Origin: Megascapheus bottae
Lineage: Eukaryota; Chordata; Mammalia; Rodentia; Geomyidae
Reading direction: 5' to 3'
NCBI GenBank assembly: GCA_024803745.1
Contig: JANJXV010000020.1
Span: 17,462,777-17,526,776, forward strand
DNA: 64,000 nucleotides
Position numbers and translations under genes: made by a program. Positions 43,533-55,262 of the stretch are shown here, piece by piece (position 1 is the stretch's first letter; each line of letters begins with the position of its first letter). The notes under the pieces were generated by a model. That model did not search any database. It was not told the DNA's origin and saw only the letters and a list, made by a program, of their open reading frames with translations.

Positions 43533-45261
43533 CAGAATTCCTTTTTTTTATGCCTTCTTTTAAATTATTGTAATATCTGCTCTTATATTTTCAAGAAATA
43601 TGATTTAAATGTTCTAGCATTTCATTTTTTAACCTCTTGGTTTCCTCTGCATTGCTGTTTTCTGTTTGCCCATTCTCTGTCTTCCATATTAAAGCTGTTT
43701 TCAGAAGCCTGCTTGTTTCTGGTTGCTCACTTTGAAAGAAAACAGGTTTTCTGGGAGCTCTGGCAGAGAGGGACACAGTTTGCAAATCTGTAGGATAGTT
43801 TTCAAATCATTTCTTTTGGGTGGATCAGTTTCCCCAGGAAAGAACTCTCAAGTCTCCTACTTAAGACTATAAGACTGACTGCAAATACTTTTAAGAGTCG
43901 AACAGGGAAAATGTGCTGGTAAAGGGAGTGGAGTAGAGTAGTAGATGATGTCACTTTCCCAAAGTTCTCTGGAGAATGAGGATAGTCTTACTCATTCTAG
44001 TATCTCTCATGACGAGGAACTAAGAGACCTCACATTTGATGATATACAGGCACGGGGAGAAAGGTATGACTGGGACACTTGTTAAAGTAGTATGAGTCAG
44101 GGTGCATGTGAGCACTTGCTTGGTATGCTGCATGAATCTCTTTACAAACTGTGACAAGAGAGGATGGCCATAGACGATAGAGGCCTGCTCTGCTCGTACA
44201 GTGAAGGCAGGTTACGCCTTTAGCAGATATAAAACAGAAGCGAAAGTATCAGCATATGTACAGAGTGGGCAAAATAGTCCTTGGACCAGTAACAATTTAT
44301 GGTATGTGTGCAATGATTAATAAATGTATATCACTTATTACTAAGGAAATATTTCTCCTTTGAGTAAGATTCTACCCGAAAGTAGTTTATATTCTAGAGG
44401 AGATATATGAAATATTGATAAACTGAATAATTGGGGAAAAACACAGTATGAAATGGAGAAGAAAAGAATGAAACCCCTGTTTTGAAATCTAATAAACCTG
44501 AAAGAAGTCACCTGGCTCAAGGGCAGAAAGCACCTTCCCTGCACAGAAAGAGAATCTGGTGCTTCTTCCTCCAATGTGTCTGGGGTTTTAACCAATACAT
44601 TTCTACCTTTGTTCAGAAAGCTGTCTGAAGTCCTTTAATTTGTGAAATCTGTGGCTTTTCCCTGGGAGATGATCTTCCTCAAATAGCTGTTTCCTTGTAA
44701 TTCACTGATATTCTCAAAGATGTGCTAATGTTTAAGGATATGTTTTATTTTCATCTAAACTGATAGAATATCTGGTATATTTTTGATGACTCTTTTGACT
44801 GTTTTTCTGCTGTCTTTTAAAGAACCAAGGTACCCAGATGCCTTTAGCAGTATGCACAGAAGTGATCAGTGCTACCCACAGAGTATTAAAAAATTGTAGA
44901 AGAAAGCATTATTCCACAATATGCAATGATAAAAACTGGGTTAACCTTCAAAGGAACTGACTTATCCTTTGAGGGGAGCTCCGAGACCTGCTAGTAATGA
45001 GACCCACAATGGCTGCTGATCATCAAGACATTTCTGTTGCTGGAAGAGAACAGGGCAGCTTAGAGTCTCAATAGAGATGCTAGCTTGAAAATAAGTTGAT
45101 TTTTCTCAAGAAAGACTTTATATTCTCATCAGCATCATGGCCAATATGTTACTTGGTTGATTGTCAACGTGTGTAAGAGCCATCTGAAGGAGCAAGTTGC
45201 TTGGGCCCAGGATCAGTTCACGATTCTCAGCTACCATGAAAAATACAAATATGAGAAAAAT
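43533..45261. other. Unique DNA, no gene seen
   Basis: Minus frames at 43591-43785 and 44341-44595 have no recognisable domain. No exon is evident. Confidence 0.5.
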
Positions 45262-45440
45262 ATCATTCATTTTAACAAAAATTTACCAAGGGCTTCCTGA
45301 GTATTATGCATTGTTATAGGTTCTGGAGGTCTAGGATTCCAAAATATTAAGGATCCCTATATCCACAGCAGATAAAGAGTCACACACAGGAATGTGAATT
45401 GCAACCTGAGTGAGGTATCGGAATAGCACTGTGAATGTTA
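45262..45440 (+). mobile_element. Possible ancient mammalian repeat
   Basis: tcattcattttaacaaaaat, then ttaccaagggcttcctgagt, ttataggttctggaggtcta resemble the start of an old interspersed repeat (attcaacaaatatttattga type). Fragments near 45755-45830 (aagagctttaaaaatgggat) could be its continuation across the GA array. Confidence 0.4.
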
Positions 45441-45529
45441 GGTGAAGTGTCTTCATGTGGGCTTGGAGAAGACAGAAGGGTTATACATTCAAGACCTTGA
45501 ATGGGAGGCACTGAAAGAAGAAGAGGATG

Positions 45530-45576
45530 GGAGAGGGAGGGAGGGAGGGTGGGAGGGAGGGAGGGAGGGAGGAAGG

Positions 45577-45667
<91 letters not shown>
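45530..45667. repeat. (GGGA)n(GA)n compound microsatellite
   Basis: About 12 GGGA/GGGT units, a gaaggggga step, then about 44 GA units (45580-45667). Confidence 0.97.
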
Positions 45668-45669
<2 letters not shown>

Positions 45670-45899
45670 CTCTTCTGGGGAGGATGGAGAGGAAGATGGT
45701 GTGAAGACAAGTGTTTGAACATTAGGCAATTCTGTCTGTCTTCTGAACACAATGAAAAGCTGTTCAAGAGCTTTAAAAATGGGATTACATCCTTAGACTC
45801 GGTGCCTTTAAAAGACCATTATTGGCTATAATTTAGAGAATAATTCAGAATATGAGGATGGACCCATAGCAAATGATATACTAAAAGTATACCTAAAAG

Positions 45900-46640
45900 T
45901 AGCATTTAACTTATAATAGTAGAAAGTTGCAAAAGATGTCAAGAAATTCAATCTAATGTTCTCCTTTTAGATCAGTACAGGCAGGGATCTATCAGGATAA
46001 ACGATTTGCTAAAAAATCTCCCAGATGCAAGGAGTCCACCATAGTTCGTGAGAACAAACTATGTTTGACTTTGTCATGGAATAATCCATTTCTCTTAGCC
46101 TGGATGACCGTCACAGCTATGTTGCGACTTAGCACCGTACTTTAAAATTTACAGGATGGAGCTTAATTCTTTCAGTACGGAAAGGCCCAGTTACTTGTCC
46201 TTTGTCATGGAAAAAAAAAAAGAAAACTTAAAGCTGTGGTAATCATTGACTTTCTTCTCAAGTTTGTGCCACTGAGTTATTAGACAAATTTCTATTCATG
46301 CAGAAATACCTTGGAGCACTTAAATTTGAACCAAAATCAAGGAAAATGTTTTAGACTTGTTGATCATCTCCCCAAAATTATTCTCAGCATGAAGCTACTC
46401 CATTGATCTCATTTTTTATGTTTTATGTGCACATTTCTGTGCATCTCTACTTAATTTCACCAATTCCTCACTATTGTTTATTAACCTGTGAATGCTAGAC
46501 TAAACAAAATAATCTTCTAAGGTGATAAAATATCAACCCTAACTTGATTAGGTTCAGTATCAGCCTTCTGATGAAAACTTTCTCCATTCATTCTGTCAGA
46601 TGTTAAAATGAAGTCCATAAATTGTTTTTAAAAATTAATT
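45900..46640. other. Unique DNA, no gene seen
   Basis: Nothing recognised. Confidence 0.5.
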
Positions 46641-46865
46641 GAGCCAGGCCTGGTTGCTCATGCCTGTAATCCTAGCTACTCAGGAGGCTGAGATCTGAGG
46701 ATCAAGGTTCAAAACCAGCCTGGGCACAAAAGGACCTGAGACTCTTAACTTTAATTAACCTCTAGAAAATGGGAAATGGGTCTTGGCTCAAGGGTAGGGT
46801 GGTAGCTTTGAGCTGAAGAGCTCAAGGATAGTGCCCAGGCTGAGTTCAAGCCTTACCCCCCCCCA
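46641..46865 (+). mobile_element. B1-dID-like SINE
   Basis: Left half is well preserved (cctgtaatcctagctactca, gaggctgagatctgaggatc), then ctttaattaacctctagaaa and the right half. The tail is a C9 run instead of A. aattaattg / aattaaattg may be a weak target duplication. Confidence 0.92.
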
Positions 46866-47072
46866 ATTAAATTGATGCTAACAATATTATTTCATCGATA
46901 TTGATTTTAATTAATGTCTCTTGTTTGGATTATATTTGTAATATTGAGTGCATATTTCCTAGAGTTTCTAAGAAATTTAAAAAATGTATGAGATTCTAAA
47001 AGTTCTGGAGATTGTCAGGGAGGAACTTCCCACTTTTTCTCTCCTTCTCTTCTTTTATTATAGGCATACCTT

Positions 47073-47236
47073 GTAGCCTATCCAATTTTAAATAACCAAT
47101 TAAGCACATATGAAATATATCAGATAACAAGGTGAAATATTGTAACAATATGAGATAACCAAGGGATGGCAAAAGAGATGAGAGATAACATAGTACATTT
47201 AGGACAGCAGTCACTCATTATATGGCTTTTGTTTCG
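47073..47236 (-). mobile_element. L1 3' UTR internal fragment
   Basis: agcctatccaattttaaata through ttatatggcttttgtttcga; the terminal 3' UTR and the C-rich tract are missing. It retains the short open frame common to the other copies. Confidence 0.85.
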
Positions 47237-47264
47237 AGGAATAACAAATAGTAATAGTTCTTTT

Positions 47265-47400
47265 AAAAACTGCTTTAGGAAGTGGTGCTGTTGCTCAAGG
47301 TAGCTTTGAGCTGAAGAGCTCAGGGACAGTGCTCAGGCCCAGCATTCAAGCCCCATGACTGACAAAAAACAAACGAACAAAAAACCTGCTTTAAAGAAAG
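47265..47400 (+). mobile_element. 5'-truncated SINE with target-site duplication
   Basis: Only the right half is present (gaagtggtgctgttgctcaa to ccccatgactgac) plus an A-rich tail. aaaaactgcttta on the left and aaaaacctgcttta on the right flank it. Confidence 0.87.
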
Positions 47401-47451
47401 AGGTTTAAATAGTTTAATTATTCACAATAGTAGGGCATTAGCAGGGAAGAA

Positions 47452-47669
47452 TTTTTTTGGGGGGTGGTCATGGGGCTTGAACTCTGGCCTCTTTAGCTCA
47501 AGGTTACTACCCTACCATTGAGCCAAGCCTAGTTCCCATTTTCTAGTGATTAATTCTAGTGAGATAAGAGTCTCAGTCTTTAGTAGACAGGCTGGTTTTG
47601 AACCTCAATCCTCAGATCTCAGCCTCTTAAATAGCTCAGGATTACAGGCATGAGCCACTGTGCCCTGTA
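47452..47669 (-). mobile_element. B1-dID-like SINE
   Basis: Antisense: ggtcatggggcttgaactct, tagtgagataagagtctcag, atagctcaggattacaggca. Confidence 0.9.
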
Positions 47670-47840
47670 TAAGAAAATATTTTATATCATGAGAAGATAT
47701 TGTAAGACACATTGAAATACATCCTTGAAATGCTGGAAAAGCTTATGCCCTTATACTTTTGTAATTACACGAATAAATTCCAGTGAAAGTCAAACATCCA
47801 AGCACCTAAGCAATAGATTGAAGCCTTTGACTTGTTAAAA

Positions 47841-47841
<1 letters not shown>

Positions 47842-47892
<51 letters not shown>

Positions 47893-47922
47893 GCTCGCGC
47901 TCGCGCACACACACACACACAC
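47842..47922. repeat. (CA)n(CG)n(CA)n alternating purine-pyrimidine array
   Basis: About 18 CA units, then gcgcgcgcgcgcgcgcgc with two gctc steps (47879-47906), then about 8 CA units. Confidence 0.97.
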
Positions 47923-48779
47923 CACAGTTTTGTTGTTACTGGTTTATTATTTTTAATTTCATCATTTTTTCATCAAACCGCTTTGAACTCTTTTGATCTT
48001 GTCATCAACTAAAGAGAAATCTGGAAGAATGACTTATGGGTGAACGCTGAAGGTTATGGGTTAAAGTTGAAGGAGGAACATAACTGTCTCAAAGTATATC
48101 TAAATAGTCATTTTGAAATAGGGAATCTTGGTAGACACTACATTTATCAAAGATTCACAATTAGCATCTTGAAATCAGCTGATATAATGATGTTATTATG
48201 ATAAAGTGATGTTAATTTTGTGTTCAAAATAGAAACTTCCCACATTTGAGCATATATGCTCATGATGAAAATCAACCTGCTAAGTATAAGTGCCATAATG
48301 TTTTCTGGCAGGGGCCTAGTCTTTACCTGACATAGTTGCTTATTATGTCTGTTCTACTAAGTAAGTGTTCAGAGATGTGCAATTATTAATTCATTTGAGA
48401 AACATTTATTGAACATTTGTAAGCAAGACTACTAGAGCATAAACACACATACATACACTTGTTATTTAAGAAATAATGCTGTTACATGGCTGGGATTACA
48501 AGAGGCTCTAGGATATTGGTGTAAGCATTTATATGGGGTCTTCTTGTTCTGTTATCTATAATTCTAGAGTTTATAAAATCAACTAAAATTAGTTTAATTT
48601 AATTTAACCTAAAGTAAAAGTTAAGTATTCACAAGTCCCCATTGTTCTCAATAAATAGGTAAATATACAAATGACATACAAAGATTAACATTTCTTTATT
48701 GAAGAATTACAACTAATTACAAAAGGAAGGTGATGCATTCAAATGCACTGTAGCAGTTCAGAGAAAGAACAATGCATTG
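47923..48779. other. Unique AT-rich DNA, no gene seen
   Basis: A short MIR-like run (gagaaacatttattgaacat) lies near 48398-48420, too short to call. Confidence 0.45.
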
Positions 48780-49075
48780 GAGAGTACATTTATCCTTTAG
48801 ACAAATGATGTTGGAGCACCTGTATACTTAACATGCAGAATGTAGAAAATGAATCTAGATACAGACCTTATACCTTCTGCAGATGTGAACTGAACATAAA
48901 CCTACAGGTAAAACTATAAATATCCTAGAAAACAAGAGTGAATAAAATGTAGGTAACCTTAGGAATGAGATTTTAGAGATAATATCATAGGCATAATATC
49001 ATAAAATGAAGACTTAACAAGCTGGATTCTATTATAGTTAAATTCTGGTCTTCTAAAGATGATTTTTACCATGGC
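48780..49075 (+). mobile_element. Old L1 ORF2 fragment (post-RT region)
   Basis: agaaaatgaatctagataca, gaccttataccttctgcaga, ataaacctacaggtaaaact, atatcctagaaaacaagagt match the sense ORF2 tract between the RT and the Cys-rich end. Confidence 0.7.
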
Positions 49076-49103
49076 AGCAGTGGGGGCAGAGACTCCAGCT
49101 TTG

Positions 49104-50236
49104 GCATGATTCTATATTTAAAGGACTTGATAGACTCCACTCCCAAGTTATTAGAACTGATATGAAACTTTGACGAAGCAGCAGGGTATAAAATCAATGG
49201 CTTTTCTATACACCAACAATGAGTAGAGCGAGGCTGAAATCAGGAAAACAAGTCCTTTTGCTATAGCTTCAAAAATTAGCAATTAACTTAACCAAGGTAG
49301 TAAAGGACCTCTATGATGCAAACATTAAAAACCTGAAGAAGGAAATTAACGCAGAACTAAGGAAGTGGAGGATTAATTAACATCGGCTACTGTAATTTTG
49401 GTGGGAATGTAAACCTGTTCATCCACTGCTGGAAAGCAGTGTGGTGGTTCCTCAAGAGACTATACATAGCTCCCCTATGACCCAGGAATCCTACTCCTGA
49501 GCATTTACTCAAATGTCCAGAAACAAGAACATACTAACCCTACCAGCACAACCACACTCATTGCAGCATTATTTATTATAGCTAATATAAGGAACCAACC
49601 CAGATGCCCTTCGGTAGATGATTGGATCAAGAAAATGTGGTATACACACACGATGGAAGTCTATGTTGCCATCAGAAAGAATGCCATTTCCCCATTCGTA
49701 AGGAAATGGAAAGTCTTGGAAAGAAAATCATACTAAGTGAAGTAAGTGAGACCCAAAGGAACATAGGCTCCATGGTTTCCCCCATTTGTAATAATAATAA
49801 TGTACCTAGTGTTTTTCTAGCATAAGAGCACAATAGTTCAAAAGCTATGTTCGTATGGCCATTTACGATAAGCCTAAGCAAAATGAATTCCGCATAGGGA
49901 AATAAGATATTTTCCCCCCTTATGGTTTATCCTTTGTTATTTTATCTGACTTTGGTACCTGATGTGCTGTACTTACCTTTATTTATTTGAATCAGGGAAG
50001 GGAAGGGGAACAACAAGATGATACGACACAGGACGAAGAATGAAATGGTGTAACAGCAATATTCACAGGACAATATGTTGGAAATGAACTTTATAATTTG
50101 GGAGGGGTGGGGGAGAAGGGAGAGAAAGACATGGAAAGGAGTAACAGTGTTCAAGAAGTAATGTGTTCACTGCCTTATGAATGATACTGTAACCCCTCTA
50201 CACATCACCCTAACAATAAAATAAAATTTAAAATAT
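49104..50236 (+). mobile_element. Old L1, internally deleted
   Basis: Starts directly after the RT catalytic motif (catgattctatatttaaagg, gacttgatagactccactcc) and continues to about 49378, then jumps to the Cys-rich end (ttttggtgggaatgtaaacc), the ORF2 C-terminus (ccaacccagatgcccttcgg) and a 3' UTR ending in taacaataaaataaaattta. The tract found at 48780 is missing here from its expected place. Confidence 0.8.
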
Positions 50237-50454
50237 ATATATACACAATCCTACCCACAGGTGTTTACATCAAATTTAGTTATAATTATGGAAACTTGGA
50301 AGCATTTAAGATGTCCTTGCATGGGTAAGTGGATGAATAACCATGATACATACAATGGAATATTCAGTAATATAAAGATAGGAATAAAGACTGGTGCTAT
50401 CAAGCCATGGTAAAAGACTAAGTGCCTACTGTTAAAGGAGAGAAGCTAATAATT

Positions 50455-50660
50455 CAAGCACTGGTAACATATTTGGAAGCCTAGTTATTTGGAAGACTGT
50501 GAGCAGAAGAACTCAGGCTGGCAAGAGAACTTCCTGAGACTCTATCCTAAAATAATTACCAACAAAGGGCAGAGATGGAAATGTGGCTCAAGTGGAAGAG
50601 CATCAGTCTAGCAAATTTAAGTCCCTGATTTCAAGCCCCAGTACTACAAAACAGAGAGGG
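50455..50660 (+). mobile_element. Old 7SL/ID-like SINE
   Basis: agcctagttatttggaagac, ctgagactctatcctaaaat, atgtggctcaagtggaagag, atttcaagccccagtactac. Confidence 0.75.
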
Positions 50661-50969
50661 GGGGAGGAATTAAAGGCTGTGTATTATATGGCTCCATTTA
50701 TATGACCATAATCAAAAAGGGAAAACTATGGGACAATGAAAAGATCAGTGGTTTCCAGGGATTGCAGACAGGAAGGAGATACATAGGAATATCACAGAGA
50801 TATTAAGACAGTAAAACTATGGTATATGATATATATGTATATGATTTTATGTTTGTCTACATCCATGGATTGTAAAGCTCCAAAACTGAACCCTGATGGA
50901 AGTGAAAAAGGAAAATCAGTGTAGGATCATCATTCTTCACTCTAGTAGAAGAGGTTAAAAATGGGAAGG

Positions 50970-51003
<34 letters not shown>
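50970..51003. repeat. (TG)n microsatellite
   Basis: About 16 TG units. Confidence 0.96.
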
Positions 51004-51004
<1 letters not shown>

Positions 51005-51115
51005 GGGAGAGGTCAGAGAATATATGGAATTCTTCTGAATCTTTCCTCTTCTCAATTTTGCTATGAACTTAAATAGGCCCTAAAAATTTCCTCATAAAAA
51101 CTTTCCTGTTTCCTA

Positions 51116-51540
51116 TTATGTAGAGAGATCTAAAAGGAAAAAGTCTAAGTAAATTTCCATAATGATATAAATAAAACTGATGAATGTACAGGGATGGACA
51201 GGGGACAGCACTTGTTTACAAAAGAATTCCAATTAGTAATTGTAGAAGGAAGATGGTAAAAAATAGAATCACCAGTGCTGCACTACAGTAATAATTGCTT
51301 CTGGCAAGATTCACTAATGAATGCTAAAATTAGCAGGTAACATCTTAAGGAGGAACAGGATCCCTGTGTTTTTTCTAAACACATCATTCTACAGGGAGAA
51401 ACTCGGTAGACACCACCCAGGGCTTCTGATACATTGGCACCATAGGATAAACCTTCTGTGCTATCTTTCCCCAAACAACCCAGCACTCATTGTACTCACA
51501 AACAAAAACAAGCCAAAACAGGGATGCATTCTATAAAAGA
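51116..51540. other. Unique DNA, no gene seen
   Basis: Overlapping short frames on both strands (51283-51536) have no motif. Confidence 0.5.
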
Positions 51541-51872
51541 AAGATGCATACAAATTTTAAAATCATGGAAAGCAAAAAAAGATCCAAGAATTGTAACAGA
51601 ATAAGATTATGCAAATATATTAATTATATGCAATGTAAGATTCTGGGACTAGAATCTGGAATAGAAAAAGAGATTTTAGTGGGGGAATTGGGTAGTCTAA
51701 TTCTGTTGATAGTGTAGAGGATTGGTGTTGTAGATATTAATGGATACATGTTAATTTGCTGACTTTAATAATGGATTATGTTTATGTAGCACTGGTAGAG
51801 CTGGATGAATGGTATATGATGCCACTGTTTTATTTGAACTTGTACATAAACCTAAACTTATGTCAAATTAAA
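51541..51872 (+). mobile_element. Possible ancient LINE 3' end
   Basis: gttaatttgctgactttaat, aatggattatgtttatgtag, agctggatgaatggtatatg and aaacctaaacttatgtcaaa resemble an old LINE 3' terminus of the kind ending in an AATAAAA-like tail. Family not identified. Confidence 0.45.
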
Positions 51873-51883
51873 AAGCGTTTAAG

Positions 51884-52086
51884 GGCCGGGAGTTTGGCCT
51901 ATGGTAGAGTGCTTGCCTAGCATGCATGAAGACCCGGGATTAGTTCCTCGGTACCACATGCATAGAAAGGAAGTGGTGCTGAGGCTCAAATGGTAGAGCT
52001 CTAGCCTTGAGAAAGTCCAAGGACAGTGCTCAGGCCCTGAGCTCAAGTCCAGGACTGGCAAAAACAAACAAACAAACAAACAAAAC
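51884..52086 (+). mobile_element. ID-like dimer SINE
   Basis: ggccgggagtttggcctatg, gcttgcctagcatgcatgaa, tggtgctgaggctcaaatgg; tail (AAAC)n. Confidence 0.93.
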
Positions 52087-52160
52087 CATCTGGGTTCTTC
52101 ATATCTACTGTCTGGTTCCTTCCTTAAACACTGTCACAGTGTAACTTGTGTATAAAGTTA

Positions 52161-52388
52161 GCTGGGTACCAGTTATTGCCTGTAATCCTAGCTACACAGG
52201 AGGCTAAGATTTAAGGACTGCAGTTCAGGGGCAGTCTGGGCACCAAAAGACTCTTATCTCCAACTAACTACCAGAAAACTAGAATTGTTGCTATGATATA
52301 AGATGGTAGGGTACTAACCTTAAGCTGCAGAACTTAGGGACATCACTCAGGCCCAGAGTTCAAGCCCCATGACTGAATAAATAAAAAA
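52161..52388 (+). mobile_element. B1-dID-like SINE
   Basis: gcctgtaatcctagctacac, ctccaactaactaccagaaa, cagagttcaagccccatgac; aaagtta flanks may be a short target duplication. Confidence 0.9.
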
Positions 52389-52685
52389 GTTAACAGAATA
52401 GTCTCCTCACTTCTACCTCAATCTCAGCATTTATTACCTACTTCAGAAATTTCCCTAGATTATAATGAATCTTTAGAGCAAACAAACTGTGAGAAGTCCT
52501 TGCTGTCACAAGACCCCTCAGAGTAAAACCTTTCAGCTCGGTCGAGCCCACAAAGTGCTTTCTTAGAAAATATTCATTCATTGGCACTAAGTCATGTTAT
52601 ACAGGTTCTGCTAATAAAGACTTTGAACTTCATCATGTTGTATATAGCAATCATCTGCAACTGTTTTCCCTCTCTCCTTCCCTCT
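52389..52685. other. Unique DNA, no gene seen
   Basis: Nothing recognised. Confidence 0.5.
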
Positions 52686-52778
52686 CTTCCTTCCTTCCTT
52701 CCTTCCTTCCTTCCTTCCTTCCTTCCTTCCTTCCTTCCTTCCTTCTTTCCTTTTTTCCTACCTTCTTTCCTTCCTTCC
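52686..52778. repeat. (TTCC)n microsatellite
   Basis: About 15 pure TTCC units, then a decayed right part. Confidence 0.96.
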
Positions 52779-53717
52779 GTTTTTGTCTTGAGTGTCTACT
52801 ATAAGAATATGACAATTTAATTCCCATATCTCATATATACCTTGTGGATTCTTTACAGGAAGAAAGATAGGAACTTGATCTCTTTCTCTTTATGGCCAGT
52901 AATTTGCTGTGTTATGTTGTTTTTATTATTTGGGGGAAGATACAGATAGAAATTTAACAATACTATGAACAGTTTGTTAAATAATGCTTATAGAATTAAC
53001 ATAATTCAATGAAATGGTATAATTCAGGGGCCAAAACATTCAGCAACATGCTTTCTAGAAAGGAACTGTTCCTAGGATTTATCTTGACAGATTTTGGTTA
53101 TAATTCTTAAACTATAGAAAATATTTGCCAGATGGTAGCTTTTTGTTTGCATTTTAGTCTTTTGAGACTCTGAAGTACAGTAAACATTTTTTAATATAAA
53201 CAGTCTTTATAAAAGCCTATTGTTCTGGAATGTGATTAATGAGAATAAAATATATTTGAGGTACCTCATTTTTCTTTCATATTTTCTTCTATGTGTAGCC
53301 TTCATTGTGACTGGATCAAAGATAATTTATGATGGATATTTTTAGATATAGTTTTGGAGCTTTTTCTTCTGAATTTCCAAAGAAGCAAAACTGACATTTT
53401 GATTTCTAGTATAAGGATACGAAGAATTCTGAAACAAGTTTTTCTTTTTTTCTTAAAATATTCAAGGAGTAGATGTGATTAACCACAACTTAAGTGAACT
53501 GCTTACAAGTTATGGTATTGAACATGCACAGCCCATTAAACAATTAAAAGTTAGGATTACAATAATCTGATCTCAATTGTTCCAATTCATGCTATTTAAA
53601 TGTTAAATGTCTTGGACTTTAGTTGTGAATGGTTTATAGATTCTGATGCAGCTATCAGAAGTTGTTCCCGAAATTTAAGTGTGAGAAGACATGTTATCTG
53701 GACAGTATCTGTGGAAT
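52779..53717. other. Unique AT-rich DNA, no gene seen
   Basis: Nothing recognised. Confidence 0.5.
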
Positions 53718-53800
53718 AGGAATCCAAAGCTCAACCCTCACATCTCAGCCTCTTGAGTGGTTAGGATTATAAATACCCATAGAAACCAATGGCACCCAAC
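53718..53800 (-). mobile_element. B1-like left-half fragment, antisense
   Basis: agctcaaccctcacatctca, cctcttgagtggttaggatt: the left half of a B1-dID-like unit, truncated. Confidence 0.7.
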
Positions 53801-53814
53801 TCTCAAAATTCTTC

Positions 53815-54013
53815 TTTTAAAATTCTTATTTGTAACTATAATATACAGAGGGGTTACAGTTATGTAAGCCAGGTAATGAGTACATTTCTTTTTGCACAGT
53901 GTCACTCCTCCCTCATTTTTCTCCCAGTTTTCCCTCTCTCCCCTTGTAGATGTATAGTTAATTTCCAACATAGTGTCCAGTGAGTATTACTGCTGAATGA
54001 ATTTACCCTTTGT
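53815..54013 (-). mobile_element. L1 3' UTR, second subfamily
   Basis: aggggttacagttatgtaag, ccaggtaatgagtacatttc, acagtgtcactcctccctca, acatagtgtccagtgagtat match 29135 and 42225. Confidence 0.8.
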
Positions 54014-54225
54014 CCCTCAAATTTTTTTTGCTAGTCCTGGGACTTGAATTCAGGGCCTCAGCACTATCCTTGGGCTTTCTCAAGGATAGAGCTCTACCAC
54101 TTGAGCCACAGCACCATTTCCCGCTTTTTCTATGTATGTGGTACTAAGCAATCGAACCCGAGTCTTCGTGTATGCTAGGCAAGCATTCTACTACTAGGTC
54201 AAACTACCAGCCCCTCAACAATTTT
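54014..54225 (-). mobile_element. ID-like dimer SINE with target-site duplication
   Basis: Antisense unit inserted at the right side of the L1 UTR. ccctcaaatttt (54014-54025) and ccctcaacaatttt (54212-54225) differ by a 2-bp indel. Confidence 0.9.
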
Positions 54226-54913
54226 AACAATTATGCTTGCACATTGAATTAACACATTGAAGACTACAATTGCACACTGAAGACTACAATTGCAGCACCA
54301 TTCTACTCTTGCTGTAACAAAACTTTATATTTTAATTGACACAGAATTCCCATACAACAAACACATAACCAAGTTTCACTTCAAGCCCTACCTGAGAATC
54401 TTACCAATATCTGAAAGAAATGATACAATTGTTAATAAATCCAAATGATGTCTTATTCATGTTATGACAATGGAATTTTGCCTGGGTATAATGGAAGCAC
54501 ACTGGATCACGTAACTATTAATTACATACAGGTTTGAGGATGCTTGCAATGTTATTTCCTTTAGTATTATTTGAGTCATCTCCCAGTGACTGAGGCCACT
54601 GAAGAGATCTGGGTCAAATAAAGAGGCCAACTTGAGAAGATGACTCCATACATGGAAACTTGGGTGAATTTTTATTTGATCTCCATTTTTAATTCCATTG
54701 AGGACCAAATGCTAAAGTTAGCTGACTTGGGGAATATTCTAGATTGTCTGGTCTCTCTTTTCTGTTTTTTTTCCAATCACTCAACCCCCAAGTTTGTTCT
54801 TTGCTAGATGATTTTTATATCTGACTGCTCAGAGCCTTTATTTTTGATGATGAATAGCCTTTATCCTTAGTTCAGCAGGATGGTCAGTCTTGTTATTTTA
54901 ATTTCATGTGGCA
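54226..54913. other. Unique DNA, no gene seen
   Basis: A short direct repeat of cacattgaagactacaattg type occurs at 54252-54292. The minus frame at 54457-54708 has no recognisable domain. Confidence 0.5.
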
Positions 54914-54944
54914 CGTGTGTGTGTGTGTGTTTGTGTGTGTGTGT
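54914..54944. repeat. (TG)n microsatellite
   Basis: TG run with one interruption. Confidence 0.93.
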
Positions 54945-54960
54945 ATCAACTGGCTATAAT

Positions 54961-55262
54961 AGAAAACCTTTTTTTTTTTTTTGTGGGTCGTGAGGCTTGA
55001 ACTAGGCCTGGGCACTGTCCCTGAGCTCTTCAGCTCAAGGCTACCACCTTACCCTTGGGCCTGGGCTGGGCGTTGTCCCCGAGCTCTAGCTCAAGGCTAC
55101 CACTGTATTCTTGAGCCTAGCCCCACTTCCCGTTTTCTAGAGGTAAGAGTTTCATGTCCTTTTGTGCCCGGGCTGGCTTCAAACCTTGATTCTCAGATCT
55201 CAGCCTCCTGAGAAGCTAGGATTACAGGCATGAGCTACTGGCCAGGTGAGAAAATCCTTTTG
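54961..55262 (-). mobile_element. B1-dID-like SINE with internal duplication and target-site duplication
   Basis: Antisense unit at about 54974-55249. The right-half block gggcactgtccctgagctct is repeated as gggcgttgtccccgagctct about 65 bp later, lengthening the SINE. agaaaacctttt and agaaaatcctttt flank it. Confidence 0.9.

Larger units (their letters stand above)
50237..51115 (+). mobile_element. Ancient L1M-type 3' end
   Basis: aatggaatattcagtaatat and the following bases fit an old ORF2 C-terminus. gatcagtggtttccagggat, taagacagtaaaactatggt, ccatggattgtaaagctcca, actgaaccctgatgg and tctcaattttgctatgaact follow the 3' UTR order of old mammalian L1 families. A SINE (50455-50660) and a TG array (50970-51003) interrupt it. 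Confidence 0.7.

Noticed and set aside
45481..45831. Arg/Glu- and Ser/Leu-rich frames
   Set aside because: Translation of the GGGA/GA microsatellite.
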